The notes: a model not told the origin generated them from the letters alone. A DNA stretch of 60,443 bases from Candidatus Gastranaerophilales bacterium (GCA_944323655.1 CALUTL010000011.1:1-60443), one strand, 5' to 3'. Numbered from the stretch's first letter, positions 26,173-35,333 are shown. Numbers and translations are program-made.

Positions 26173-26412
26173 ATGGGTAAGAACGGAAAATTTGCCCTTG
26201 CAATAGCATCTCAAATAGCAACACAAACTCAAAAAAACAAACAACTGCAAAGCAAGTCACTCTATAAACATTATCAAAACGGAATAAAACTGGATGAAAC
26301 CCCTGATTTATTTGTAAAAAGCCGCAATTTAATGTCAAATGTTTACAGAAAATCAATTGTAGAAGAAATTGCAGATAAAATATTAGCAAACGTAACAAAA
26401 GAACAAAAATAA
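26173..26412 (+). CDS. Small hypothetical protein between ssb and rpsR
   Basis: 79 residues, basic, mostly helical, no signal peptide or membrane segment. AAGGAACC lies about 6 bases before the ATG. It sits tightly between ssb (19 bases before) and rpsR (45 bases after), so it is co-transcribed with ribosome and replication genes. No family is recognised. It is not L9, which often follows rpsR. Confidence 0.7.
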   Translation: MGKNGKFALAIASQIATQTQKNKQLQSKSLYKHYQNGIKLDETPDLFVKSRNLMSNVYRKSIVEEIADKILANVTKEQK

Positions 26413-26457
26413 GGTCGAGCGCTTAAAGCGCACAATAGAAAGGTAAAAATTAAAACA

Positions 26458-26688
26458 ATGGCAAGACAAGAACAAGATAAGAAAAAACGCAAAAACTGCT
26501 CACTATGTGCAGACAAAGTTACTTCTATCGATTACAAAGATGCCGCTAAATTAAAAAGATACTTAACAGAAGCAGGCAAAATTATTCCTAGAAGAATAAC
26601 CGGCAACTGCGCAGAACACCAGCGTATGATAGCAAAAGCAATCAAACGTGCACGTGAAGCAGCAATCATTGATTACGTATTTGACTAA
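26458..26688 (+). CDS. rpsR: Ribosomal protein S18
   Basis: 76 residues. [53 protein letters not shown] is S18, with Cys residues retained (CSLC and NCAEH) as in zinc-binding forms. A small hairpin GCGCTTAAAGCGC (about 26419-26431) lies just before the ribosome binding site. Confidence 0.97.
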   Translation: MARQEQDKKKRKNCSLCADKVTSIDYKDAAKLKRYLTEAGKIIPRRITGNCAEHQRMIAKAIKRAREAAIIDYVFD

Positions 26689-26710
26689 TCTATGAAAATA
26701 CAAATTACGA

Positions 26711-26740
26711 AAAGAGCGACCCCACAAGGCCGCTCTTTTT
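26711..26740 (+). terminator. Terminator of the rpsF operon
   Basis: AAAGAGCG (26711-26718) pairs with CGCTCTTT, followed by more T. Confidence 0.85.
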
Positions 26741-26758
26741 ATATAAAAAATTTAAAAA

Positions 26759-27082
26759 CTAATACTGAAAATACTTATCAAAATCGACGTCATCGAAACT
26801 GCACAAAAGCTTAAAAACCTCATCGTGTTCATCCATTCGCTGAAAATTATAATTATCGAATTTCCAGTATTTGGGATTAATCCCTTTAACCGTAACAATA
26901 CCTGCATCTTTTAAAATAGTAAGCTTTTTTTTAACAATTTCAAGAGGCAAATCAACCATTTTAGCAAGCTCAACAGCCGTCACCCCCTCTTCTTTAGAGC
27001 CTTTTTCGGGTGTCATAAACATAAGCTCCAAGCCGACGGCACGTAAATCTTTGTCCTCATTTTCAGGCATATAATCATACAT
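26759..27082 (-). CDS. Small winged-helix regulator-like protein
   Basis: 107 residues. GVTAVELAKMVDLPLEIVKKKLTILKDAGIVTVKGINPKYWKFD fits a helix-turn-helix followed by a wing, as in ArsR-like or Rrf2-like proteins. The acidic ends give no further family clue. It is a single gene with no ribosome binding site visible; another ATG lies four codons in. The target is unknown. Confidence 0.65.
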   Translation of the reverse strand: MYDYMPENEDKDLRAVGLELMFMTPEKGSKEEGVTAVELAKMVDLPLEIVKKKLTILKDAGIVTVKGINPKYWKFDNYNFQRMDEHDEVFKLLCSFDDVDFDKYFQY

Positions 27083-27253
27083 AATTTTATTCTACCCGAA
27101 ATAATTTATTTTTATATCATATTTTTAAATTAATTAAATAAAATTCTAAGTGTCCAAATGTCCGAATATTGCAACAAAACTTAACAGAAAAGGCAATTTT
27201 TCAGGGCATAAATACTTTATATATATAAGTTATAAAAAGAGAAAGGGTTTGTT

Positions 27254-27793
27254 ATGAGCAACCAAGGGCAAGTAGATCCGATATCCGCTATAAAATCACG
27301 AATAGCAACGATGAGCGAATTGCAAAAGCAGGAATTTGCCAAAGAAACAGGCGTTGATATTTCGGCTGTAAACATTATGAGTTATGAAGTAGCGGAAAAA
27401 TACTGCAAAAATCATAATATAAACCTTGGAACGACAAATGTTTGGGCAGATTACAACAAAGCCAAAGCGGACTGGAACACATATCACGAGATGTATGTCC
27501 AGGCAAACGAAGCATACTATAATTTTAAAAGCATAGAAAGCAAAGCACAAAAAGAATATACGAGTGCTTATCAAAACGCACTTGCAGAAAACGGCGGAGA
27601 AGCCCTGAACAGCACCCAAGACTTAGCAATAAGACGTGAAACAAATTATACAACCGACACAATGAAAAATACAACTGATGCTGATAGGACTGCAAGAGAG
27701 CTACTCAGCAAATGCTATATGGCAGTAGACAGCCAGCGTGCAGGTTTGCAAAAAGGTATCATAGGTCAAGGTTTTCTTAATATAAAAAGTTAA
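27254..27793 (+). CDS. Hypothetical helical protein
   Basis: 179 residues, soluble, predicted helical with a coiled-coil-like middle (about 75-125, ADYNKAKADWNTYHEMYVQANEAYYNFKSIESKAQKEY). AAAGGG lies 8 bases before the ATG. It is a single gene before rpsO, not recognised and possibly lineage-specific. Confidence 0.7.
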   Translation: MSNQGQVDPISAIKSRIATMSELQKQEFAKETGVDISAVNIMSYEVAEKYCKNHNINLGTTNVWADYNKAKADWNTYHEMYVQANEAYYNFKSIESKAQKEYTSAYQNALAENGGEALNSTQDLAIRRETNYTTDTMKNTTDADRTARELLSKCYMAVDSQRAGLQKGIIGQGFLNIKS

Positions 27794-27903
27794 TTATACG
27801 TAACATGAGCGTTTTCATGTATTGCAATTTTTTTTTGATATAATAAAATCCTCTATGTAGAGTGCTTACGCCAATAATCACTCAACAAGAAAAGGAAAAA
27901 ATT

Positions 27904-28173
27904 ATGTCAATCAATCTTAAAAACAAGCAGGAAATAATCAAAGAATACGGCGCAAATGAAAAAGACACTGGATCTGCAGCCGTACAAATCGCTTTGATGA
28001 GCAAGAAAATTTCTGAACTTACAGAACACCTTAAAAACAACAAAAAAGACTTTGCAACAAAAAGAGGTCTTTTGATGATGGTAGGTAAAAGAAAAAGACT
28101 GCTTTCTTACTTGAAAGATCAAAACCTTGATGACTACAGAGCACTTGTTAAAAAGCTTGGTATCAGAGGTTAA
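27904..28173 (+). CDS. rpsO: Ribosomal protein S15
   Basis: 89 residues from ATG 27904, the standard S15 length; the open frame extends upstream but AAGGAAAAAATT supports this start. [30 protein letters not shown] and [17 protein letters not shown] are S15 hallmarks. It binds 16S rRNA early in assembly. Confidence 0.97.
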   Translation: MSINLKNKQEIIKEYGANEKDTGSAAVQIALMSKKISELTEHLKNNKKDFATKRGLLMMVGKRKRLLSYLKDQNLDDYRALVKKLGIRG

Positions 28174-28193
28174 TTCAAAAAGAAACGACAATC

Positions 28194-28222
28194 AAAAAGG
28201 CTGTCATCAGACGGCCTTTTTT
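28194..28222 (+). terminator. Terminator after rpsO
   Basis: Twelve-pair stem between 28194-28205 and 28210-28221 with an ATCA loop and a T run. It overlaps the leader region of hydF, so some read-through is possible. Confidence 0.8.
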
Positions 28223-28253
28223 AGTATCAGAATGTGGAAGGAGAGAGTTGAAG

Positions 28254-29456
28254 ATGAAAACATTAAAATCAATGCGGCTTCATATCGGGATTTTCGGCAA
28301 AACAAACGTCGGCAAATCCTCACTTTTAAACAGAATAACCTCTCAAGAGATATCCATAGTATCTGAAATTGCAGGAACGACAACGGATATAGTCGAAAAA
28401 TCAATGGAGCTTCTGCCGGTCGGCCCCGTAAGATTTTTGGATACTGCGGGAATTGACGACAAGACAGCACTTGGCGAAAAAAGACTTGAAAAAACAATGT
28501 CTGTCATTAACAGAACCGATGTCGCAGTTGTTGTTTGCGATTATAGTGGGATTGACGATTTTGAAAAAGGTTTGATTGAAAAATTCAAAGAACTAAAAAT
28601 TCCATATCTTGTTGTGGTAAACAAGCTTGATGAACAAACTATACAAGATAAAGCTTACCAAGAGATTTTGGACCAAGTTCAAGAAGAAAAGCTGATTTTA
28701 AAGACTTCCGTCAAAACCGATAAGGATATTGTTTTCAAATTTAAAGACACACTTGTAAAGTTATTACCTGAAGATTTTGTAAATTCACCGAAAATTGCAG
28801 GAGATCTGGTTCCGGCCAAAAGCACGGTAATCCTTGTAATTCCGATAGATAAAGAGGCTCCGAAGGGAAGAATAATCCTTCCTCAAGTTCAAACCTTAAG
28901 GGATTTGTTAGATAGTGATTGCCTGACTTACGTTGTGAAGGAAACAGAATTAGCTGAAGCGCTTGAAAACCTAAAAACCCCGCCTTCACTTGTAATAACA
29001 GACAGCCAAGCATTTAAACAGGTGTCAGAGATTGTGCCGGAAGAAATTCCGCTAACCTCTTTTTCAATTTTATTTGCAAGATTAAAGGGAGATTTGCAAG
29101 CCTTTGCCAAAGGTGCCGAAGCGATAAAGAATTTAAAAGACGGCGATAAAGTTTTAATCCTTGAAAGCTGTACACATCACGCAATAGAAGACGATATTGG
29201 CAGAGTAAAAATTCCGAACTTATTAAAGAAAAAAACAGGAAAAAATTTAATAATAGAAAATTATGCGGGGCACGATTTTCCAGACATATCTGGTTATGCG
29301 CTTGTAATCCACTGTGGCGCTTGTATGACAAACAGACGTGAAGTTTTATCAAGAATTTTAATTGCTCAAGAAAAAAATATTCCGATAACAAATTACGGTA
29401 TAGTAATTTCGTATTGTCTTGGAATTTTACCACGTGCAATCAAAATTTTTAATTAA
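28254..29456 (+). CDS. hydF: [FeFe]-hydrogenase maturation GTPase HydF
   Basis: 400 residues from ATG 28254; a TTG two codons earlier lies only 4 bases from the GGAG. The GTPase domain has GKTNVGKSS and NKLD. A middle dimerisation domain follows. The C-terminal iron-sulfur domain has CTHH and, further on, HCGACMTN, the HydF-specific Cys and HCxxC pattern. HydF is the scaffold on which HydE and HydG build the di-iron subcluster for HydA. None of these partners is in the window. Its presence implies hydrogen metabolism by an [FeFe]-hydrogenase, in line with fermentation. Confidence 0.93.
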   Translation: MKTLKSMRLHIGIFGKTNVGKSSLLNRITSQEISIVSEIAGTTTDIVEKSMELLPVGPVRFLDTAGIDDKTALGEKRLEKTMSVINRTDVAVVVCDYSGIDDFEKGLIEKFKELKIPYLVVVNKLDEQTIQDKAYQEILDQVQEEKLILKTSVKTDKDIVFKFKDTLVKLLPEDFVNSPKIAGDLVPAKSTVILVIPIDKEAPKGRIILPQVQTLRDLLDSDCLTYVVKETELAEALENLKTPPSLVITDSQAFKQVSEIVPEEIPLTSFSILFARLKGDLQAFAKGAEAIKNLKDGDKVLILESCTHHAIEDDIGRVKIPNLLKKKTGKNLIIENYAGHDFPDISGYALVIHCGACMTNRREVLSRILIAQEKNIPITNYGIVISYCLGILPRAIKIFN

Positions 29457-29471
29457 ATAAACATAAGCTAA

Positions 29472-29618
29472 AATATCAAAACGGGGAATAATTTTTATCA
29501 GATAAAAGAAGTGGACCCCAGTTCTGCATACTTGCACCACAACCAAGCGCTTGAACCGAGATCCAATAATATTATAAATGATATTTCCAAAAATTTCAAC
29601 TCATCTAACAAAATCTAA
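29472..29618 (+). pseudogene. Possible gene remnant
   Basis: An open stretch of 48 codons without an ATG, ending in a stop at 29616-29618. It reads protein-like (EVDPSSAYLHHNQALEP), but no start or ribosome binding site precedes it. It lies at the left edge of the foreign-looking patch at 29.5-31.2 kb and may be the tail of a decayed gene. Confidence 0.25.
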
Positions 29619-29641
29619 CCACAAAAAAAATTTTAAATTAT

Positions 29642-30019
29642 TCAAATATTATTTAGTTTAAAAAAAGATAAATTCTGGTAAGTTTTTACATACAAAATCA
29701 AAATCCAAACTAAAAAAGAATATAGTGGAATAAAAATGATAGGAAATATAATACTTGAAATTTTCTGGAGTTTGGTAAGTTTTTTAAATTGAATTGCTTT
29801 AAAAGTTGCAATAGCAGATATTGGTGTAAGTATTGTATACAGAATTAAAATTACGCATAACGATACAAAAACAATAAATACCGGAATAGACTGTAATAAA
29901 AACATAAACAACAAATAAGAATCCCAAAAAAGAAATAACATAATACCAACATTAATTACAGCTGCAATACACTGCAGAAAAAAATAAAAACTCAATAAAT
30001 ACTGTACAAACTTACTCAT
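29642..30019 (-). CDS. Small four-helix membrane protein
   Basis: 125 residues from ATG 30019. It has four hydrophobic segments spread over most of its length and a short basic loop (FKKLTKLQK) before the last one. The family is not recognised. TATAAT (30031-30026, minus strand) ends 6 bases before the ATG, so the message is probably leaderless; a longer form from 30067 would begin inside the next gene. It is divergent from the lipase-fold gene and equally A+T-rich. An immunity or partner role is possible but only inferred from position. Confidence 0.6.
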   Translation of the reverse strand: MSKFVQYLLSFYFFLQCIAAVINVGIMLFLFWDSYLLFMFLLQSIPVFIVFVSLCVILILYTILTPISAIATFKAIQFKKLTKLQKISSIIFPIIFIPLYSFLVWILILYVKTYQNLSFFKLNNI

Positions 30020-30050
30020 ATCCCAATTATACAACAAGAAAGGAAATAAA

Positions 30051-31163
30051 ATGACAAATAGATTCAAAGAGTTATTAATATTATGTTATGGCACTCAAAA
30101 CAAAAAAGAAGTTCAAGGCTGGGAAACACTACATGATTTTGATAAATCGATAGACAATAAAGCTTTTGATTTTCAAGTTTACAAACAAAAAAATCGGATT
30201 GTTATAGGAATTGCTGGCACCAATATGACAAGTCCCAAAGATATATCAAATGACTTATTATTAATAAAACAATTTCCTATACCTCCACTTCAATTTTATG
30301 ATGCTGAAAAACTATATAATTTAATAAAAGAAAAGTATCCAGATGCGCAAATAGAGACAATGGGGTACTCACTAGGCGGTTCTATTGCAAACTTATTATC
30401 GTTAAGAACGGGTATTAAATCTACTGCTTTAGCACCTATCGGTAGTAAACATATTGCAGAAGCATATCCACAATATTTTAAGTTTGATGATTCTAATATT
30501 ACTACTTACGGACGTAAAGGCGATGTCCTTTTTTATAAAAACATTAATAATCAATCAGGAAAAATCTATATCATTCCAGATATGCAAAAAGAAAATTCTT
30601 TAGAATTTGGAGCTCAACATCTTTTACACAACTATACAGAATATGATTTTTATAATGCAAAACCATATCAAAAGAAAACCAAACCTATAATACAAGGATA
30701 TAATAACGTCACAAATTCACGTATTTTAAATCCGACATCTTTGCAACAAACTCAACTAACAGGATTTGCTGCACCTTTACCTAATAATTTTATTCATATC
30801 TTCACTCCGGAGGAAATCGCTCAGATGGATTCTGATGTATTCAGAGCGAATGAAAGCGCTATTATGAAACAGCTTCAGGCAGGGTTAATCGGACAGCAGA
30901 TAAAGAGTTTTGCAAACTTCACTAACCCAATTACCGGCGACAATAGAATTTTCTCACGAGAAGATATTGGCGCAATGTCGGGGGATGAATACTCTGCAAA
31001 TGAATCTGCAATTATGGAACAGCTAAAAAGCATCGGAATCCCAACAGGTAATGAACTTGAAGCTTCTTCCATTTTTGGAGGCGGAACGGTTTACGTAAGA
31101 CCATACACACGCAGTGACGGAACCGAAGTCAGAGGCTATTGGAGAAGTTTACCTGCTTATTAA
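30051..31163 (+). CDS. Lipase-fold hydrolase with phage-type C-terminal repeats
   Basis: 370 residues. The N-terminal part (about 1-200) is an alpha/beta hydrolase of the lipase class 3/DUF2974 kind: GIAGTNM strand, nucleophile elbow GYSLGG with Ser107, then GDVLFY (Asp158) and HLLHNY (His190 or His193) as likely triad members. The C-terminal part holds two related 32-residue units, 251-282 (FTPEEIAQMDSDVFRANESA) and 301-332 (FSREDIGAMSGDEYSANESA). A final motif, VYVRPYTRSDGTEVRGYWR, resembles ends of gut-phage structural proteins and surface proteins. There is no signal peptide. The first half is A+T-rich while the repeat part matches the host composition, which suggests a recent fusion. Confidence 0.75.
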   Translation: MTNRFKELLILCYGTQNKKEVQGWETLHDFDKSIDNKAFDFQVYKQKNRIVIGIAGTNMTSPKDISNDLLLIKQFPIPPLQFYDAEKLYNLIKEKYPDAQIETMGYSLGGSIANLLSLRTGIKSTALAPIGSKHIAEAYPQYFKFDDSNITTYGRKGDVLFYKNINNQSGKIYIIPDMQKENSLEFGAQHLLHNYTEYDFYNAKPYQKKTKPIIQGYNNVTNSRILNPTSLQQTQLTGFAAPLPNNFIHIFTPEEIAQMDSDVFRANESAIMKQLQAGLIGQQIKSFANFTNPITGDNRIFSREDIGAMSGDEYSANESAIMEQLKSIGIPTGNELEASSIFGGGTVYVRPYTRSDGTEVRGYWRSLPAY

Positions 31164-31177
31164 TCCCAAAATTTTCC

Positions 31178-31212
31178 AAAACAGGAGGTTTCAAATCAAA
31201 TCTCCTGTTTTT
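31178..31212. terminator. Bidirectional terminator
   Basis: AAAACAGGAG (31178-31187) pairs with CTCCTGTTTT (31202-31211) between convergent genes; T or A runs lie on both sides. Confidence 0.85.
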
Positions 31213-31215
31213 TAA

Positions 31216-31554
31216 TTACTCAACTTCCTGCACCCACTTTTTCGGGTCAAATTTCAAATCGGTAACTTTAAGTTTCAAAGATTCCAAATAGGGCTTAAAC
31301 TTAACAAGAAGCTGAGTTTTTTTAAGCATAAGTTCCTGCGCCACAATCCCGTTTTCGCAGGCAATAACCATAACCCCGCCCGAAAGCATTGAATAAGGTT
31401 TTGATTTTTGCGCAAACTTTACTCCTGCAACTTTGTCCCAAAACTTGTATAAATTATTTCTGGTAATCGCTTTTCTGATTTCTTTTTCTTCAAGCATTTT
31501 AGCGACAATGCTGTCCGTTCCGACAAAATCAGTATAAAGAACTTTTTTAACCAT
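31216..31554 (-). CDS. DUF721/DciA-like protein
   Basis: 112 residues of the DUF721 family, the family of DciA, a loader for the replicative helicase in bacteria without DnaC or DnaI. Typical features are WDKVAG followed by KPYSMLSGGVMVIACENGIVAQEL. AGAGG precedes the ATG. The helicase-loading role is known for some members only, and this short form contains just the KH-like core. Confidence 0.8.
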   Translation of the reverse strand: MVKKVLYTDFVGTDSIVAKMLEEKEIRKAITRNNLYKFWDKVAGVKFAQKSKPYSMLSGGVMVIACENGIVAQELMLKKTQLLVKFKPYLESLKLKVTDLKFDPKKWVQEVE

Positions 31555-31673
31555 ACAGCCTCTGTTTAATAAGGTTTTACGGGACTTTACGACCTCAAAA
31601 CCGCCTGACCTAATCCCATATAATTCATCACATGTAAAATAATAATTGCAATTTTTGTATCCGAATATTTTTA

Positions 31674-31682
31674 TGATATTAT
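31674..31682 (+). promoter_or_regulatory. Extended -10 of nrnA, leaderless
   Basis: TGATATTAT ends 6 bases before ATG 31689; no ribosome binding site. Confidence 0.6.
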
Positions 31683-31688
31683 TTTAAA

Positions 31689-32654
31689 ATGGAATTCTTA
31701 CAATTAAATGATATCATAAAATCGTCAAAAAACATACTAATAATCTCACACATCAACCCTGACGGGGACACACTAGGTTCAATATGCGCTCTGGCTGATG
31801 TAATAAAAGACAATTTTCATAAAGAATGCGATCTTCTATGTCCTTCAAGGGTTCCAAAGACATATGAGTTTCTGCATAATTCGGAAAAAATCAAAACGCT
31901 TGACGAAATGGATTTTTCAAGGGAATACGACCTTGTAATCTGCGTTGACGATGCGGCATTGGACAGAATAGGAGATGCCAAAACCCTGTTTGAAAAAGCA
32001 AAATGCACAGCAAACATTGACCACCATAAGACAAACAGAGGCTATGCGGATTTAAATATTATAAAGGCGGAAGCAAGTTCGACCGGAGAAGTTTTGTGCG
32101 GAATTTTTGAAGATTTGAAGCTCAAAATATCAAAAGAAGCAGCTTCCTCTTTATATACGGCGATACTGACGGACACAGGCTCATTCAGGTTTGACAACAC
32201 AACATCAGACTCCTTAAAAGCCGCCGCACACCTTGTCAAAAAAGGTGCAAATCCATCATTAATATACAAAAAAGTATACGAATCCGCCTCTAAAAACCAC
32301 GTACTTTTCCAAGCATATTGCATAAGTAAAGCTGAGTTTACGGACGAGGACAAAGTTGCCTATACAACGGTTTACAAAAAGGACATTGAGAAATTCAATG
32401 CACCTGAAGATTGCACGGAAGGCTTGACGGAAAAACTTCGAGCAATAGTGACAACAGAAATAGCATTTGTAGCACGAGAGATAAGTTCATCCGTCAGCAA
32501 AATTTCGATGCGCAGCAAAACGGCAGATGTAGCGGAAATTTGTGCGGTATTTGGCGGCGGCGGCCACAAACTTGCCGCAGGGTGTATGATTAAGGGAACA
32601 GTGAAAGAAGCTGTAAAGAAAATTCTTGATGAAATCAGAAAAAGAAAAATCTAA
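31689..32654 (+). CDS. nrnA: NrnA-like DHH phosphoesterase
   Basis: 321 residues. DHH domain motifs: ISHINPDGDTLGS (metal ligands), VDDA, the signature NIDHHKTN, and TDTGSFRF. The DHHA1 domain ends in GGGGHKLAAGC, which binds substrate. Members degrade 2-5-base RNA, the dinucleotide pGpG or pApA, and PAP (adenosine 3',5'-bisphosphate). The gene overlaps the next by 26 bases. Confidence 0.92.
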   Translation: MEFLQLNDIIKSSKNILIISHINPDGDTLGSICALADVIKDNFHKECDLLCPSRVPKTYEFLHNSEKIKTLDEMDFSREYDLVICVDDAALDRIGDAKTLFEKAKCTANIDHHKTNRGYADLNIIKAEASSTGEVLCGIFEDLKLKISKEAASSLYTAILTDTGSFRFDNTTSDSLKAAAHLVKKGANPSLIYKKVYESASKNHVLFQAYCISKAEFTDEDKVAYTTVYKKDIEKFNAPEDCTEGLTEKLRAIVTTEIAFVAREISSSVSKISMRSKTADVAEICAVFGGGGHKLAAGCMIKGTVKEAVKKILDEIRKRKI

Positions 32655-33555
32655 AAAAATATCTTTTCGACCGCTCGTAAGAGGTGTGAAGCGTCTAATA
32701 ATCTCCGTTATAAAGAACGATTTTTTCGGAATGGCAGCGGAGATGGGCTTTTGGATGGTTATAGGAATTTTCCCTTTTATGCTGTTTTTAATGGCGGTTT
32801 TCGGGTGGATGGGAAACAAATCCTATATGGATCCTGTATTGATATTTCTTTCGACCATAATGCCCGAGCAATCAATGGACTTAATTATAACAGTGCTTTC
32901 GGAAGTCACGATATTTTCTCAGGGCAAATTGATGGCCGCAATCGGATTTGTAGTAACCCTTGTATTGTCGACCAATACTCTTGCAGTAGTTCTTAAAGGC
33001 TTAAACAGAGCTTACAAAGTAGACGAAACGAGAAGTTTTATTTATACAAGAATTTTGTCGTTAATGATGGTTTTTGTGAACAATATGGTTTTATTTTTAA
33101 CGATAAACCTCATTGTATTCGGAAAAGTAATCATCAATTTTCTTGTAAGACATCTTCACATGTCACAAGGGATTGCCGTAATGCTATTAACTTTAAGATG
33201 GCCGATAGCATTTTTAGCGTTATATTTGATGGCATTTTTATGTTATTACATTCTGCCTGATTTAAGGGGAAATGAAAAATTCAAACGAGCAAGCGCACTT
33301 CCCGGAACCTTCTTTTTCTGTTCATTCTGGCTTTTAGGATCTTGGGGATTTTCGATATATGTGAACAACTTGAGAACATATAACATGGTTTACGGCACAA
33401 TCGGAGCGTTTGCCGTTTTAATGGTATGGCTTTATTACACATCAATTCTGATACTAATCGGCGGAGAAATAAATTCACAAATCTATAACAGATTATCCGC
33501 AAAAGCCGAAGAAATAAGAGCGGATTTTGAAAAACTAAAAAAACCGGGGACATAA
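32629..33555 (+). CDS. YihY/BrkB-family membrane protein
   Basis: 308 residues from ATG 32629, inside the end of nrnA, so translation depends on it. Six hydrophobic segments and the family motifs FFGMAAEMGFWMVIGIFPF and YILPD with an NNLRTYNMVYGTIGAFAVLMVWLYYTSILILIGGEIN end mark the YihY family. It is often misannotated as ribonuclease BN. The function is unresolved; it is an inner-membrane protein. Confidence 0.9.
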   Translation: MKSEKEKSKKISFRPLVRGVKRLIISVIKNDFFGMAAEMGFWMVIGIFPFMLFLMAVFGWMGNKSYMDPVLIFLSTIMPEQSMDLIITVLSEVTIFSQGKLMAAIGFVVTLVLSTNTLAVVLKGLNRAYKVDETRSFIYTRILSLMMVFVNNMVLFLTINLIVFGKVIINFLVRHLHMSQGIAVMLLTLRWPIAFLALYLMAFLCYYILPDLRGNEKFKRASALPGTFFFCSFWLLGSWGFSIYVNNLRTYNMVYGTIGAFAVLMVWLYYTSILILIGGEINSQIYNRLSAKAEEIRADFEKLKKPGT

Positions 33556-33647
33556 AACAAAGTTTATTGTCTGTAATTTGCTTTATATTTTTGTTTTTCG
33601 TAAAATAAATATGCAAGATTTTTTATTTTTAAATAAGGAGAAAAAAT

Positions 33648-34850
33648 ATGAAAAAATCTATTCATGATTTAGGAGACATCAAAGGAAAACGCGCATTAAT
33701 CCGTGTTGATATTAACGTTCCTTTGGATGCGGACAAAAACGTAACTGATGATACAAGAATTCAGGCAATATTGCCGACCGTAAATTTCTTAAAAGATAAA
33801 GGTGCAAAAATTATACTTATGGCACACTTGGGCCGTCCGAAAGGCGAATGGAACATGGAATTTTCACTTGAACCTGTAGCAAAATACTTATCAAAAGTAT
33901 TGGGTGAAGATGTATTATTTGTTTCATCAAAAGTAGGCGAAGGTGCTGAAAAAGAATTGGAAAATCTAAAAGACGGACAGGTTGCATTGTTAGAAAACAT
34001 TCGTTTCTACAAAGCAGAAGAAGCAAAAGATGATGATATGACATTTGCAGAAGAATTGGCAAAACTTGGTGATTTTTATGTAAACGACGCATTCGGTGCA
34101 GCACACAGAAACCACACCTCAACAGCAAAACTTGCAAAAGTTCTAAAACCGGCAGTATCAGGTTTGTTGATGGAAAAAGAAATCAGATGCTTATCACAAG
34201 CATTAGACAACCCGACTCGCCCGTTCACAGCAGTTGTTGGCGGTGCAAAAGTTTCATCAAAAATCGGAGTTTTGGAAAACTTGCTTGACAAAGTAGACAA
34301 CATGATTATCGGCGGCGGCATGGCTTACACATTCGTAAAAGCAAACGGCGGCAAAATCGGTAACTCAATTTGCGAAGACGACCAATTGGAAGTTGCAAAA
34401 GCAATTGAGAAAAAAGCAGCAGATAAAGGTGTAAAACTTGTAATGGCAACAGATGTTCTTGTAACAGATGATTTTTCAGGCAACGGCACAAACAAATTCG
34501 TCGCAATCAACGAAATTCCGGACGGATTTGAAGGTGTAGACGCAGGCCCTGATTCAAGAAAAGCATTTGCAGAAGTTTTGAAATCATCAAAAACAATTTT
34601 GATGAACGGCCCTGTCGGCGCATTTGAAAACCCGAAATTTGCAGAAGGCACAAAAGCTGTATTAGAAGCAATTGTAGAAGCAACCAAAGCTGGTGCAACT
34701 TCTGTAATTGGCGGCGGCGATTCAGTTTCAGCAGCTAAGAAATTCTTCAAAGCTGAAGACTTCACTCACGTATCAACAGGCGGCGGAGCTTCTTTGGAAT
34801 TTATTGAAGGAAAAGTTCTCCCCGGCGTTGCAGCGTTAGATGACAAGTAA
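33648..34850 (+). CDS. pgk: Phosphoglycerate kinase
   Basis: 400 residues, full length. [52 protein letters not shown] and a C-terminal [12 protein letters not shown] then [13 protein letters not shown] are the family landmarks. It makes ATP from 1,3-bisphosphoglycerate. AAGGAG lies 8 bases upstream and a very stable terminator follows, so it is a single-gene unit; codon use looks that of a highly expressed gene. Confidence 0.98.
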   Translation: MKKSIHDLGDIKGKRALIRVDINVPLDADKNVTDDTRIQAILPTVNFLKDKGAKIILMAHLGRPKGEWNMEFSLEPVAKYLSKVLGEDVLFVSSKVGEGAEKELENLKDGQVALLENIRFYKAEEAKDDDMTFAEELAKLGDFYVNDAFGAAHRNHTSTAKLAKVLKPAVSGLLMEKEIRCLSQALDNPTRPFTAVVGGAKVSSKIGVLENLLDKVDNMIIGGGMAYTFVKANGGKIGNSICEDDQLEVAKAIEKKAADKGVKLVMATDVLVTDDFSGNGTNKFVAINEIPDGFEGVDAGPDSRKAFAEVLKSSKTILMNGPVGAFENPKFAEGTKAVLEAIVEATKAGATSVIGGGDSVSAAKKFFKAEDFTHVSTGGGASLEFIEGKVLPGVAALDDK

Positions 34851-34876
34851 ACCGAAATTTACTAAAAATTAAAACA

Positions 34877-34909
34877 AAAAGCCTCTGAAAATTTTCAGAG
34901 GCTTTTTTA
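34877..34909 (+). terminator. Strong terminator after pgk
   Basis: Perfect palindrome with arms AAAAGCCTCTGAAAA and TTTTCAGAGGCTTTT, plus extra T; can act in both directions. Confidence 0.93.
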
Positions 34910-34925
34910 TATTGATTAAATTAAA

Positions 34926-35333
34926 TTAGACTTCATATTGCTTATTTTGCATTTTCAACTGTTCAATCTTTTGTTCTCTTTGAGCGATAAGTTGATTCAA
35001 ATCTTGAACATGATTTTGTAATCTGGCTTTTTTCTGTGGATCTTGTGTTTGCTGAATATTCTTTTCTACATTCACTGCACATTTGCTTAATTCAACAAGA
35101 GCAGCGGTTTCAGCAAGAATTTCTGCTTCAAATTGCGCACTTATACGGCTATTATCCACATGAGGTATCTGAGAAACTTGTGTCGGTTGAGCCTGCGGGA
35201 TTGTATAACTTTGAGAAGGGTATTGCTGTATTTGGGCCGCTTGAGGCATTTGCTGAGCTTGAACAGGCGGGATTGTATAAGTCGGGGTAGAAAATGACTG
35301 AACTTGGGGTTGATAATAAGGTACATTCATCAT
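34926..35333 (-). CDS. Hypothetical Gln/Pro-rich protein with coiled coil
   Basis: 135 residues from ATG 35333; AGGAG lies 11 bases upstream. Residues 1-60 are low-complexity, rich in Pro, Gln, Tyr and Ser, and likely disordered (SYTIPQAQPTQ). Residues 65-135 form a coiled coil (QFEAEILAETAALVELSKCAVN, then QNHVQDLNQLIAQREQKIEQL). No signal peptide. It could be a scaffold or surface-associated factor; no family is recognised. Confidence 0.65.
   Translation of the reverse strand: MMNVPYYQPQVQSFSTPTYTIPPVQAQQMPQAAQIQQYPSQSYTIPQAQPTQVSQIPHVDNSRISAQFEAEILAETAALVELSKCAVNVEKNIQQTQDPQKKARLQNHVQDLNQLIAQREQKIEQLKMQNKQYEV

Noticed and set aside
34325-34765. 146-residue minus-strand ORF and other antisense frames over pgk
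   Set aside because: Codon bias of a highly expressed gene leaves long antisense frames; the pgk protein is unambiguous.
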